Source: Croceitalea dokdonensis DOKDO 023 (lineage in GTDB: Bacteria; Bacteroidota; Bacteroidia; Flavobacteriales; Flavobacteriaceae). From it: a DNA stretch of 64,000 bases. Shown one piece after another: positions 45,713-54,304 of this stretch (its first letter is position 1; each line of letters starts with the position of its first letter). The stretch lies in NCBI RefSeq assembly GCF_001306415.1, contig NZ_LDJX01000001.1:62001-126000 (forward strand), given 5' to 3'. The position numbers and the translations under genes were made by a program. The notes under the pieces were generated by a model. The model was given only the letters and a program-made list of their open reading frames with translations, did not search any database and was not told where the DNA came from.

Positions 45713-47122
45713 TTATTTTTCCCATTCCGTATGGAAAACCCCTTTACGATCTAATCTTTCGTAGGTATGTGACCCAAAATAGTCCCGTTGCGCTTGTATA
45801 AGGTTGAGCGGAAGACGGGAGGAGGTGTACGCATCAAAATACGTAAGGGAGCTGGAAAGTCCAGGCAGTGGAATGCCATTGGTGGCACCATAACCCACCA
45901 ATTCCCTTGCTGCGCCAACCGTTTCTTTTACCTTATCCACAAATGCAGGTGAAAGGAGTAGATTGGGCAAACGGCTGTTTTCTTTAAAAGCCTCTGTAAT
46001 ATCCGCTAAAAGCGCTGCCCTAATAATACAGCCTGCCCTCCATATTTTTGCAATTTCGCCAAGATCAAGGTTATAGCCATATTCCTTTGAGGCGTCCGCC
46101 AACTGGTGCATACCCTGTGCATATGCCATAATAAAGGCAAAAAACAGTGCTTTCTCTGTTTTTGACACCAGGGTATCCTTCTCTAGTGGTTCAGGTGAGG
46201 GCGTGTCATAAAGCCCGTCTGCCAAGATTCTTTCATCCTTTAAGGCAGATATTTCCCGCATACTTACGGCAATGTCAATGGTGGGTACCGGAATGCCCAG
46301 GTCCATGGCATTTTGTGAGGTCCATTTTCCAGTTCCTTTTTGTTTGGCTTTATCTAATATCATATCTACCAAATCAGCCTCGGTAAAATCATCTTTTTGG
46401 GCCAGAATGTCGGACGTGATCTGTACTAGGAAAGATTGTAAACGGCCTTGGTTCCATTGGGCAAAAATCTGATGAAGTTCTGTATTAGTGAGCCTACCCG
46501 CTTTTTTGAGTACATCATAAATTTCAGAGGTTAACTGCATTAGACCGTATTCTATACCATTATGAACCATTTTTACGTAGTTACCGGCAGACTTGGGCCC
46601 TAAATAGGCGACACAGGGCTCTCCCTTATACTTTGCGGAAACGGCCTCAAAAATTGGTTTTACATGTTGATACGCTTCTTTTGAGCCCCCTGGCATGATA
46701 CTTGGCCCTTTCCTGGCTCCCTTGGCCCCGCCAGAAACACCTGCGCCAAAGAAATGGATGCCCTTGTCTTTTAGATAAGCTTCCCGCCGATCGGTATCAG
46801 TGAAAAAGGAATTGCCTCCGTCAATGATAATATCACCCTCATTTAAAAAAGGAAGTAAATTCTCAATTACGGAATCTACTATTTTGCCGGCGGGCACCAA
46901 TAACATGATTTTACGGGGCGTGCCTAGGGCGCTAACAAAGGTTTTTACATCTGTAGCTGCATTTACTTTTTTTGTATTGCCGCCTTCTTTAATCAAGGCA
47001 TCTACCTTTTCTGAGTCCAAATCATTGCCAAAGGCCGTAAACCCGTTATCGGCCACGTTTAGGATAAAATTTCTACCCATCACCCCTAATCCTACCAACC
47101 CAAAATCATATGTATTTGTCAT
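45713..47122 (-). CDS. gnd: 6-phosphogluconate dehydrogenase, decarboxylating
   Basis: The enzyme converts 6-phosphogluconate and NADP to ribulose 5-phosphate, carbon dioxide and NADPH. The 469-residue protein shows the Rossmann loop GLGVMGRNFILNVADNG, the family motif IIDGGNSFFTDTDRR, GVSGGAKGARKGPSIMPGG and the catalytic Lys region NYVKMVHNGIEYGLMQL (about 185-200). Length is normal. It is transcribed divergently from zwf, with 90 bases between starts, so a shared control region is likely. Confidence 0.96.
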   Translation of the reverse strand: MTNTYDFGLVGLGVMGRNFILNVADNGFTAFGNDLDSEKVDALIKEGGNTKKVNAATDVKTFVSALGTPRKIMLLVPAGKIVDSVIENLLPFLNEGDIIIDGGNSFFTDTDRREAYLKDKGIHFFGAGVSGGAKGARKGPSIMPGGSKEAYQHVKPIFEAVSAKYKGEPCVAYLGPKSAGNYVKMVHNGIEYGLMQLTSEIYDVLKKAGRLTNTELHQIFAQWNQGRLQSFLVQITSDILAQKDDFTEADLVDMILDKAKQKGTGKWTSQNAMDLGIPVPTIDIAVSMREISALKDERILADGLYDTPSPEPLEKDTLVSKTEKALFFAFIMAYAQGMHQLADASKEYGYNLDLGEIAKIWRAGCIIRAALLADITEAFKENSRLPNLLLSPAFVDKVKETVGAARELVGYGATNGIPLPGLSSSLTYFDAYTSSRLPLNLIQAQRDYFGSHTYERLDRKGVFHTEWEK

Positions 47123-47212
47123 GTATCTTTTTATTTAGCTTAGCTGAAAATCGCTAAGAGCAACCTAAAATAAACGTTATATTCGTCATGCTCAAATATT
47201 GGTCCAACTACC

Positions 47213-48745
47213 ATGAAAAAAACTGAAAATCAATTATTGGTCATCTTTGGTGCCTCCGGTGATTTAACGGCGCGCAAACTTGTACCATCATTGTTTAATT
47301 TGTATGTGGCACGCCAACTCCCAAAAAACTTTATTGTTTTGGGTACGAGCCGTAGTGATATGACCGATAATGAATTTAGGAACCGGGTGGTTTTAGATAG
47401 CAAGTATCTTAAACCAAAGCTTGAAGACCTACAAAAGGACTATATTGAGGGGTTTTCCAATAGCTTTTTCTATGAAGATTTGGGTGGCTCCTATAACACG
47501 CATTATGGACGGCTGCAAAAACGAATAGAGGATTTGGATACCAAATATGGTTTAGATGGAAACGTCATATATTATTTTTCCACACCCCCTACATTGTACC
47601 AACCCATCGCCAAGCGTTTAGGGGATGTAGGTTTAAACAATCAACAAAATGGTTGGAAACGTGTAATTGTTGAAAAGCCTTTTGGGTATGACCTAGAAAC
47701 GGCAAAGGAATTAAATTCTGGTTTGCAAGAGCATTTTGCGGAAACACAAATTTACAGGATAGACCATTATTTAGGCAAGGAAACCGTTCAAAACCTTTTG
47801 GTTACACGTTTTGCCAATACTATTTTTGAACCCTTATGGAATAGGAATTACATCCACCATGTTGAGGTGACCAATGCGGAAAGTGTTGGCGTGGAAAAAC
47901 GGGGCGGTTATTATGACACCTCCGGGGCCCTACGGGATATGTTTCAAAACCATTTGCTTCAAATTGTCTCGCTGATCGTTATGGAGCCGCCCATTGGCGA
48001 TGCCCCTGAGGACATTAGAAATGAAAAAGTTAAGGCACTAAAGTCACTTAGGGTTATGACAGACCCGGAGGTTTTGAAATCGCATACCATTCGTGGCCAA
48101 TATGTGGGTTCAGAAATCAAGGGAGAAAAAATAAAGGGATACCGGGAAGAGGATGGGGTGGCTAAAGACTCAACTACTGAAACCTATGCCGCCATTAAAT
48201 TTTTTGTGGATAACTGGCGGTGGAAAGATGTGCCTTTTTATGTGCGTACCGCTAAGAGAATGCCTACCAAGGTAACGGAGGTGGTCATACATTTTAAGTC
48301 TCCCCACCATCATATTTTTGAAAATTCTGGAGTAAATAATAAGGATAATAAACTGATTATTAGGATTCAGCCAGATGAAGGAATTTTGATGAAATTTGGG
48401 GTTAAGGTTCCGGGTCAAGGCTTTAAGGTGGAACGGGCCAATTTGGATTTTTACTACAGTAGCCTCGCAGAAACAAGGGTCATGGAAGCCTACGAAAGGC
48501 TCTTGCTGGATTGTATGCAGGGCGATGCAACCTTGTATGCAAGATCGGATGAAGTTGAGGCGGCCTGGCAGTTTGTAGATCCTATCTTGACGTATTGGAA
48601 TAAGACTGAGGACGTGCGTATGTACGGTTATGCGGCCGGTGTTTGGGGCCCTGAGAATGCAGACGAACTCATTGAAGGTATTGGCTACTGGCGAAATCCT
48701 AGTGAGAATCTTGCAGATGACCCCGGCTATTGTGTTATTTGTTAA
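47213..48745 (+). CDS. zwf: Glucose-6-phosphate 1-dehydrogenase
   Basis: The first enzyme of the oxidative pentose phosphate pathway, it oxidises glucose 6-phosphate to the lactone with NADP. The 510 residues carry the Rossmann loop FGASGDLTARKLVPSLFNL and the active-site motif RIDHYLGKETVQNLL with the catalytic His (about residue 183). A lactonase gene (pgl), often next to zwf in Flavobacteriia, is not in the window: the next gene is an M14 carboxypeptidase on the other strand. Confidence 0.97.
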   Translation: MKKTENQLLVIFGASGDLTARKLVPSLFNLYVARQLPKNFIVLGTSRSDMTDNEFRNRVVLDSKYLKPKLEDLQKDYIEGFSNSFFYEDLGGSYNTHYGRLQKRIEDLDTKYGLDGNVIYYFSTPPTLYQPIAKRLGDVGLNNQQNGWKRVIVEKPFGYDLETAKELNSGLQEHFAETQIYRIDHYLGKETVQNLLVTRFANTIFEPLWNRNYIHHVEVTNAESVGVEKRGGYYDTSGALRDMFQNHLLQIVSLIVMEPPIGDAPEDIRNEKVKALKSLRVMTDPEVLKSHTIRGQYVGSEIKGEKIKGYREEDGVAKDSTTETYAAIKFFVDNWRWKDVPFYVRTAKRMPTKVTEVVIHFKSPHHHIFENSGVNNKDNKLIIRIQPDEGILMKFGVKVPGQGFKVERANLDFYYSSLAETRVMEAYERLLLDCMQGDATLYARSDEVEAAWQFVDPILTYWNKTEDVRMYGYAAGVWGPENADELIEGIGYWRNPSENLADDPGYCVIC

Positions 48746-48761
48746 AAAAAGACATTAAAAT

Positions 48762-50048
48762 TCAATTCATCAACAGGCGCATTAATTCTTGGGCCGCCAC
48801 TTTTCCTTTTTCGTTTAAAAATGGCCTTGGGGTGTTGTCTCCCAGTTCAAATACGATAGCGGGCATACCGTGCGCTACAAAAAAATAGGTCCTTGAAACC
48901 ATGGTAGGGTCAAGGTCTTTGGAGGCTTTTACGTTGGTTTTTTTCTGTGGTAACCTCTCCCCAATGGCAGCAATCCAATCAAAAACAATTTTTCCCTTTG
49001 GCCCAGTGGCCAAAGTATCCAAAGGATAGTAAATATCGTCCCAGGTAGAATGAAAATCGGCACCGAATACAAACTCATAGCCATCCTTTTCTTTTGATTT
49101 TAAAAAATTCCGGACACTTTGTGTTTCTGGTTGGTTAAAGTTTTGCCAGTCACGATTTAGGTCAACACCACCCATATTGTGTCTCCAGTGCCCATTGTCC
49201 ACGCCATCTGGGTTCATAAGGGGTACTACAAAAACATCATGTGTGGCCCTAAACTGTTTTGCCTCTTCAGATTCAGACGCAAGGGTTTCAACAAAGGATT
49301 TCATGGCCAGGAAACCGGTAACCTCTGGAGGGTGTTGTCTGGAAATTACTAGGATAGCCTTTTTGTTATTGGGGTTAGCCTTAATTTGTAACAGCCGCAT
49401 AGGCCTACCTTCTTTACTGTGACCAATCACGGACTTTTTGATAAAGGGTTTGGAGGCCAAGGAATCCATCCAACTAAAAACACGCTTGGAAGGATACAAT
49501 TCCTGTGCACTTACCCAAAGCGTATCGGCCCCAACGCGTAGGCTCATTTGAGCAAACTCTGGGGCAGCTTTAAGGCCAAACTTCCCTTCTCCTGGGTTCA
49601 CTCCTTGGAATTTTGTACTATCCAAGGCCCTAAAATTTACACCATCCTTGCTAATTTTTGGGTAATATCTGCTTCTGGAATTTTGATAGGCAAGTTTGAG
49701 TGTAATGTCTTTTGGCTCTTTGCCCCAAATTTTAAATGCATACCAGGGACTACCGTTAATTGGGGTGTTTTCTGCAGTGACCAAAGCGGTAAAATGGTAG
49801 TTGCCGTCATCTGACAAACCGTTTAGTCTTGCACCATCAAATTCATTTGAAAAAAAAATGCTACTATCCTTAGAAGCCCAAATGCCTTTCCATTGTTTTT
49901 GAACGGGGACATCGACCGTGGGTACTATGGGACTTTTTGGCTGTCCTTGATATCCGGTTGTGGTTTTGGATTCCACCGAGGGAGCAGAGGATTTGCAGCT
50001 CAACAATAAAAGGGGTAAAACAAGGCCTATGGAAAAAAAATACTTCAT
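48762..50048 (-). CDS. M14 family zinc carboxypeptidase lipoprotein
   Basis: The ATG at 50048 gives 428 residues with a lipoprotein signal (MKYFFSIGLVLPLLLLSC, Cys about 18); the longer frame to 50168 lacks a signal and is rejected. After an N-terminal beta domain resembling that of cytosolic-carboxypeptidase-like enzymes (about 50-190), the M14 domain shows the zinc ligands in SRQHPPEV (HxxE) and ADFHSTWDD, the substrate Arg in DLNRDW and the catalytic Glu in VFELGDNTP. It is anchored on the periplasmic or outer side and probably trims peptides. Confidence 0.88.
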   Translation of the reverse strand: MKYFFSIGLVLPLLLLSCKSSAPSVESKTTTGYQGQPKSPIVPTVDVPVQKQWKGIWASKDSSIFFSNEFDGARLNGLSDDGNYHFTALVTAENTPINGSPWYAFKIWGKEPKDITLKLAYQNSRSRYYPKISKDGVNFRALDSTKFQGVNPGEGKFGLKAAPEFAQMSLRVGADTLWVSAQELYPSKRVFSWMDSLASKPFIKKSVIGHSKEGRPMRLLQIKANPNNKKAILVISRQHPPEVTGFLAMKSFVETLASESEEAKQFRATHDVFVVPLMNPDGVDNGHWRHNMGGVDLNRDWQNFNQPETQSVRNFLKSKEKDGYEFVFGADFHSTWDDIYYPLDTLATGPKGKIVFDWIAAIGERLPQKKTNVKASKDLDPTMVSRTYFFVAHGMPAIVFELGDNTPRPFLNEKGKVAAQELMRLLMN

Positions 50049-50181
50049 TGTTCCAAAATTTACCAACAAGATAGTGAAATGAAACAATGTAGTGTTACCA
50101 CCTTCCCATTCCATCGTTGTTTTTAAAGGCCACTTTTGCCCTTCAAATGATTTACCTAAATTTAGCATCTAAACAAGGCCT

Positions 50182-51354
50182 ATGCAATCTAAGACTATTG
50201 GATTAAATACCATTTGTACCCATACCGGAGAAGTAAGGGATGAACAGTTTAAAGGGGCGGTATCTCCCATTTACATGTCAACCTCCTACGCTTTTGAGGA
50301 CGTTGATGTAAAACGATACCCCCGTTATTTTAATACCCCCAACCAAGAAGCATTAGGGAAAAAGATTGCCGCTTTGGAGCATACGGAAGCGGGAATGATT
50401 TTTACGAGCGGTATGGCCGCCATAAGTCATGCTTTGATGGCATTTTTAAAAGCTGGGGACCATGTGGTCTTTCAACAGACACTGTATGGTGGAACATATA
50501 ACTTTGCCACGACCCAACTGGAGCGTTACGGTATTTCCTATACGTTTTCTGATGGGTGGGGGGCAGCCGATATTGCCAAAGCAGTAAAGCCAAATACCAA
50601 GGTGGTTTATATTGAAACCCCATCCAATCCATTGCTTACCATCACCGATATGAGGGCCGTTGCCAATTTGGCGAAATCCAAAGGAATTGTGAGTATGATC
50701 GATAATACTTTTGCCAGTCCCGTAAATCAAAACCCTGCAGATTATGGGATTGATATTATCATCCACAGTGCAACCAAGTATATGGGAGGCCATTCAGATA
50801 TCTGTGCCGGTGCGGTTGCGGCATCAAAGGAACATATGCAACAAATTTGGCATTCTTCCATTTGTTTTGGAGGAAGCTTAAGTGACCAGACCGTATGGTT
50901 GTTGGAACGTAGCCTTAAGACCATGGGGCTGCGGGTTAAGGCACAAAACCAGAATGCCCAGGGTATGGCTATTTTCCTGCAAGCGCATGAAGCTATTGAT
51001 CAGGTGTATTATCCTGGACTGCCCTCCCATGAAGACCATCATTTGGCTGCATCCCAAATGCACGGTTTTGGAGGAATGCTTTCCTTTGAGCTTACCCGGG
51101 AAATAGAACCATCGGATTTTATGAAACAACTTCAACTCATTAAGCCCTCCATGAGTTTGGCGGGAGTGGAGAGCACCATGTTGCTGCCTGTTGCTACCTC
51201 CCATTCCCTAATGACGCCTCAAGATCGGGCAGCCCAGGGAATTAAGGATGGCCTCATCCGTTTTTCTGTTGGCATTGAAGAGTTGGATGATTTAAAAGCT
51301 GATATTGCCCAAGCCCTAAAAGCGGCAACCCAAAAATCCGCTATGACGATATGA
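50182..51354 (+). CDS. PLP-dependent trans-sulfuration enzyme (Cys/Met metabolism family)
   Basis: The 390-residue fold-type I enzyme has the PLP site SATKYMGGHSD with the Schiff-base Lys (about 201), the FTSGMAAISHALMAF phosphate-binding stretch and EKT-like tyrosine region YGGTYNFATTQLE. Such enzymes include cystathionine gamma-synthase/-lyase, O-succinyl- or O-acetylhomoserine sulfhydrylase and methionine gamma-lyase; the sequence alone does not decide. Its stop overlaps the start of the bshB1-type gene (ATGA at 51351-51354), which ties it to thiol metabolism and makes a cysteine-forming role attractive. Confidence 0.88.
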   Translation: MQSKTIGLNTICTHTGEVRDEQFKGAVSPIYMSTSYAFEDVDVKRYPRYFNTPNQEALGKKIAALEHTEAGMIFTSGMAAISHALMAFLKAGDHVVFQQTLYGGTYNFATTQLERYGISYTFSDGWGAADIAKAVKPNTKVVYIETPSNPLLTITDMRAVANLAKSKGIVSMIDNTFASPVNQNPADYGIDIIIHSATKYMGGHSDICAGAVAASKEHMQQIWHSSICFGGSLSDQTVWLLERSLKTMGLRVKAQNQNAQGMAIFLQAHEAIDQVYYPGLPSHEDHHLAASQMHGFGGMLSFELTREIEPSDFMKQLQLIKPSMSLAGVESTMLLPVATSHSLMTPQDRAAQGIKDGLIRFSVGIEELDDLKADIAQALKAATQKSAMTI

Positions 51355-52073
51355 AATTGGATATTTTAGTATTTGGTGCGCATCCGGACGATGCCGAGTT
51401 GGGTGCCGGAGCAACTATGGCCAAGGAAATCGCAAATGGGAAAAAAGTTGGGATTGTTGATTTGACCCGTGGTGAACTGGGCACCCGTGGAACAGCGGAA
51501 ATCCGTGATGCAGAAGCTGCCAAAGCGGCTCAGATACTTGGGGTTTCCGTAAGGGAAAACCTTGAGTTTGCCGATGGTTTTTTTGTAAATGATAAACCCC
51601 ACCAATTAGAGATTATAAGGATGGTACGCAAATATCAGCCGGAAATTGTGCTTTGCAATGCCATTGATGACAGGCACATTGATCATGGAAAGGGCGCAAA
51701 ATTGGTAAGTGATGCCTGCTTTTTGAGCGGGTTGGTAAAAATAGATACCAAAGTGGACGGTGGTGAGGATTGGCAAGAACCATGGAGACCTAAACTGGTA
51801 TACCATTACATACAGTGGAAAAATCTAAATCCGGATTTTGTAGTGGATGTTTCTGGATATATGGAAAAGAAAAAAGAGGCTATCCTTGCTTATGGATCGC
51901 AGTTCTTTGATCCAAATAGCGAAGAGCCGCAAACGCCGATAAGTAGCAAGAATTTCTTGGATAGTGTGGAATACCGAGCACGTGACCTGGCCAGGCTCAT
52001 AGGTACTGAGCACGCAGAGGGCTTTAACGTGGAACGCTTTGTTGCGGTAGATAGATTAACGGATTTGGTGTAG
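51351..52073 (+). CDS. bshB1: Bacillithiol biosynthesis deacetylase BshB1
   Basis: The 240-residue zinc deacetylase removes acetyl from GlcNAc-malate in bacillithiol synthesis. Zinc and catalytic residues are visible in FGAHPDDAELGAGAT (AHPDD) and RHIDHGKG (about 105-110), and the LTRGELGTRGTAEIRDAEA stretch is typical of BshB1. It is translationally coupled to the upstream PLP enzyme gene (4-base overlap). The other bsh genes are not in the window. It is convergent with the first kinase gene, with 17 bases between stops. Confidence 0.93.
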   Translation: MKLDILVFGAHPDDAELGAGATMAKEIANGKKVGIVDLTRGELGTRGTAEIRDAEAAKAAQILGVSVRENLEFADGFFVNDKPHQLEIIRMVRKYQPEIVLCNAIDDRHIDHGKGAKLVSDACFLSGLVKIDTKVDGGEDWQEPWRPKLVYHYIQWKNLNPDFVVDVSGYMEKKKEAILAYGSQFFDPNSEEPQTPISSKNFLDSVEYRARDLARLIGTEHAEGFNVERFVAVDRLTDLV

Positions 52074-52090
52074 CGGAAAGCAACGGGAGT

Positions 52091-54178
52091 TTAACCAGCC
52101 TTTTTATATTTTTTCTCCACTTTTGGGATGGTGAAATTAAAGGTCGACCCTTTTTTAGGAACACTTTCTACCCATATTTCACCATTGTTTTTCTCCACCA
52201 TTTCCTTACATAGGGAAAGCCCTAGACCAGTCCCTTTTTCATTGTTGGTGCCATAGGTCGTAAATGTGGATTGGGTCTCAAAAATCTTTTGCTGCGTGCT
52301 CTCATCCATGCCAATACCGGTGTCCCTTACAATTATCTGCCAGAATTTATGTTGCTCTTCACACTCAATGGAAACAAGGCCGTTTTCTTCTGTGAATTTT
52401 ATGGCATTGGATACCAGGTTGCGCACAATAATGTCAAAATGGTTCTCATCTACATAACCAAGCGGATTGTCCGGTAGTTGGTTCAGGATTTTTATTTGTT
52501 TTTTATTGGCCACCTCAGATAAAAGCTTCAGGTTTTGTGCTACCACTTTGTTAAGGCAGGTCACCTTTGGTTTGGTAGAGGTGCCATTCATTTGTGCATA
52601 TCCCCAGGAAAGTAGATTATTAAGGGTAAAAAGAATGTGGTCTACATCGGCCTTAAGTTTTGGGACAAAGTTTAAAAAGTCCTTATCAGGAAGGTCTCCA
52701 CTTGCATTTAACCTTAAGATTCCTTGCAAGGCTCCTATGGGTCCCCGTAAATCATGTCCAATGATTGAAAATAGTTTATCCTTGGTATTATTAATTTCAT
52801 GCAGCTGCGCTTCCCTATCCCTAAGATTCTCAGTTTTTAGGTTGAGCTCTTTATTGAGTTGTTTTTGCTTTTTGTGGTTAAGGTATAGCGGTATGGAGGT
52901 AGCCAATAGAATCAACAGAATTGCCAGCGTAACAAAAATAATGTACCGTTGTTTGGCAAGAGCTTTATCGTTGTCCGCAATAAGCGCTTTCTTTTGTTGG
53001 TCATATTGGAATTTGGTTTTTAACAGATTGAGGCTGCGCTGGTTTTCGTTTCTTGACAAGGAATCATGTAATTTTTGATAGTTTTCGTGGAAAGTCAGTG
53101 CCTGTTGGTAATCTGCTCCATTCTTATATACTTGATACAGGGTTTCCTCACAGTCCCGCTGTCCCTGCAAATCATTTATTTTTTTTGAGGACTCTAGTCC
53201 TTTGTAAGCATAATTCCGTGCCTTTTCATCTTCTCCAATACCAAGAAATGCCTTGGCAAGACCATTATTAAGGTCAATGGTCGCTCTTTCATCATCAAGG
53301 TCTTTATGTAAGATTTCGCACTGTTCATACCAATAAATGGCCCAGTTATATTTTTTTTGTTTTAGGTAAATTTCGCCCTTAACACTGTAAGCAAACGCAA
53401 GCCAGTCATAAATTTCCCTTTTTTCAAATACGGATATGCTGCTGTTAATACTAAACATGGCAAGGTCAAAATCGCCCATATCTGCATAAATGGAAGCTAT
53501 ATTGCTCAGTGTTTCTGCGGTAAAAATTTCGTTATTTAGGCTTTGATTTATTTTTTTGACGATATCATAAAATTCAAGTGCTTGCTCATACTCTCTCTGC
53601 GAGGCATACATGTTCCCAATGTTTTCATTTAAAATGGACAACATTTTTTGGTCGTTATGAAGCTTGGCCAAATCTATTGCCTTTAAAAACCGCTCTAGTG
53701 CTCTTGCATAGTTCCCTTGATACGAATACTCTGATCCAAGATTGTTTAAAATGGAGACTTGAATTTTACTTTTATCGTGCTTCTCTGCCAGCTTAAGCGC
53801 TTGCTTAAAAAAGGATATGGCGGTGGTGCTGTTGCCATCATCCGAACTATGCCCACCTAAGAGATTTAATGCCTTAATACGGCCCGCAGTGTAATTAATT
53901 TGTGTACTTAGTTGAAGACTTTTTTCGCTTAACTGTCTTAGACTGTCTTGATTTTTAAACCGATATGCGGACCCCAGACTTAAAAGTGCGTCTACGTAAA
54001 CACTGTCTTTTTCTTGTAAAGAATTGGAAGTGGAATATCTCTTGATAAGCTTGTTTAAGCTGTCTATAGTTGTGTTTTGAGAGGATGAATGACCCGTAAT
54101 AGCTAAGAAAAAAAGCAGGGAAGCCAAAAGTTTCCATTGGTGCCGTAAAGGATGTATATGATTCTTATTTTTGGGCAT
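52091..54178 (-). CDS. TPR-containing membrane sensor histidine kinase (first of three tandem paralogues)
   Basis: Starting at ATG 54178 (another at 54187; the longest frame begins with TTG) the protein has 695 residues: signal/anchor, a periplasmic array of TPR repeats (about 45-390), one membrane helix (YIIFVTLAILLILLATSIPL), a coiled coil, a HisKA-like helix pair with the phosphoacceptor in FSIIGHDLRGPIG (His codon 52754-52756) and an HATPase_c domain (NLVSNAIKFTEENG, VRDTGIGMD, EKGTGLGLSL). No response regulator or DNA-binding domain is fused or nearby. It is the closest to a normal kinase, together with the third copy. Confidence 0.9.
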   Translation of the reverse strand: MPKNKNHIHPLRHQWKLLASLLFFLAITGHSSSQNTTIDSLNKLIKRYSTSNSLQEKDSVYVDALLSLGSAYRFKNQDSLRQLSEKSLQLSTQINYTAGRIKALNLLGGHSSDDGNSTTAISFFKQALKLAEKHDKSKIQVSILNNLGSEYSYQGNYARALERFLKAIDLAKLHNDQKMLSILNENIGNMYASQREYEQALEFYDIVKKINQSLNNEIFTAETLSNIASIYADMGDFDLAMFSINSSISVFEKREIYDWLAFAYSVKGEIYLKQKKYNWAIYWYEQCEILHKDLDDERATIDLNNGLAKAFLGIGEDEKARNYAYKGLESSKKINDLQGQRDCEETLYQVYKNGADYQQALTFHENYQKLHDSLSRNENQRSLNLLKTKFQYDQQKKALIADNDKALAKQRYIIFVTLAILLILLATSIPLYLNHKKQKQLNKELNLKTENLRDREAQLHEINNTKDKLFSIIGHDLRGPIGALQGILRLNASGDLPDKDFLNFVPKLKADVDHILFTLNNLLSWGYAQMNGTSTKPKVTCLNKVVAQNLKLLSEVANKKQIKILNQLPDNPLGYVDENHFDIIVRNLVSNAIKFTEENGLVSIECEEQHKFWQIIVRDTGIGMDESTQQKIFETQSTFTTYGTNNEKGTGLGLSLCKEMVEKNNGEIWVESVPKKGSTFNFTIPKVEKKYKKAG

Positions 54179-54304
54179 GAATAGCATACTGGCTATAACT
54201 TCCAAAACTATCTTAATTGGTATTCCCTTACCAATATTTGTTGTGAATTCAAGGTTATTGTGTGTTTAAGCGAAACAAAAGGACCGTTTGTCGGTTATTT
54301 ATAT

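Noticed and set aside
50049-50168. N-terminal extension of the M14 carboxypeptidase
   Set aside because: The extension lacks a signal and would bury the evident lipoprotein signal starting at 50048.
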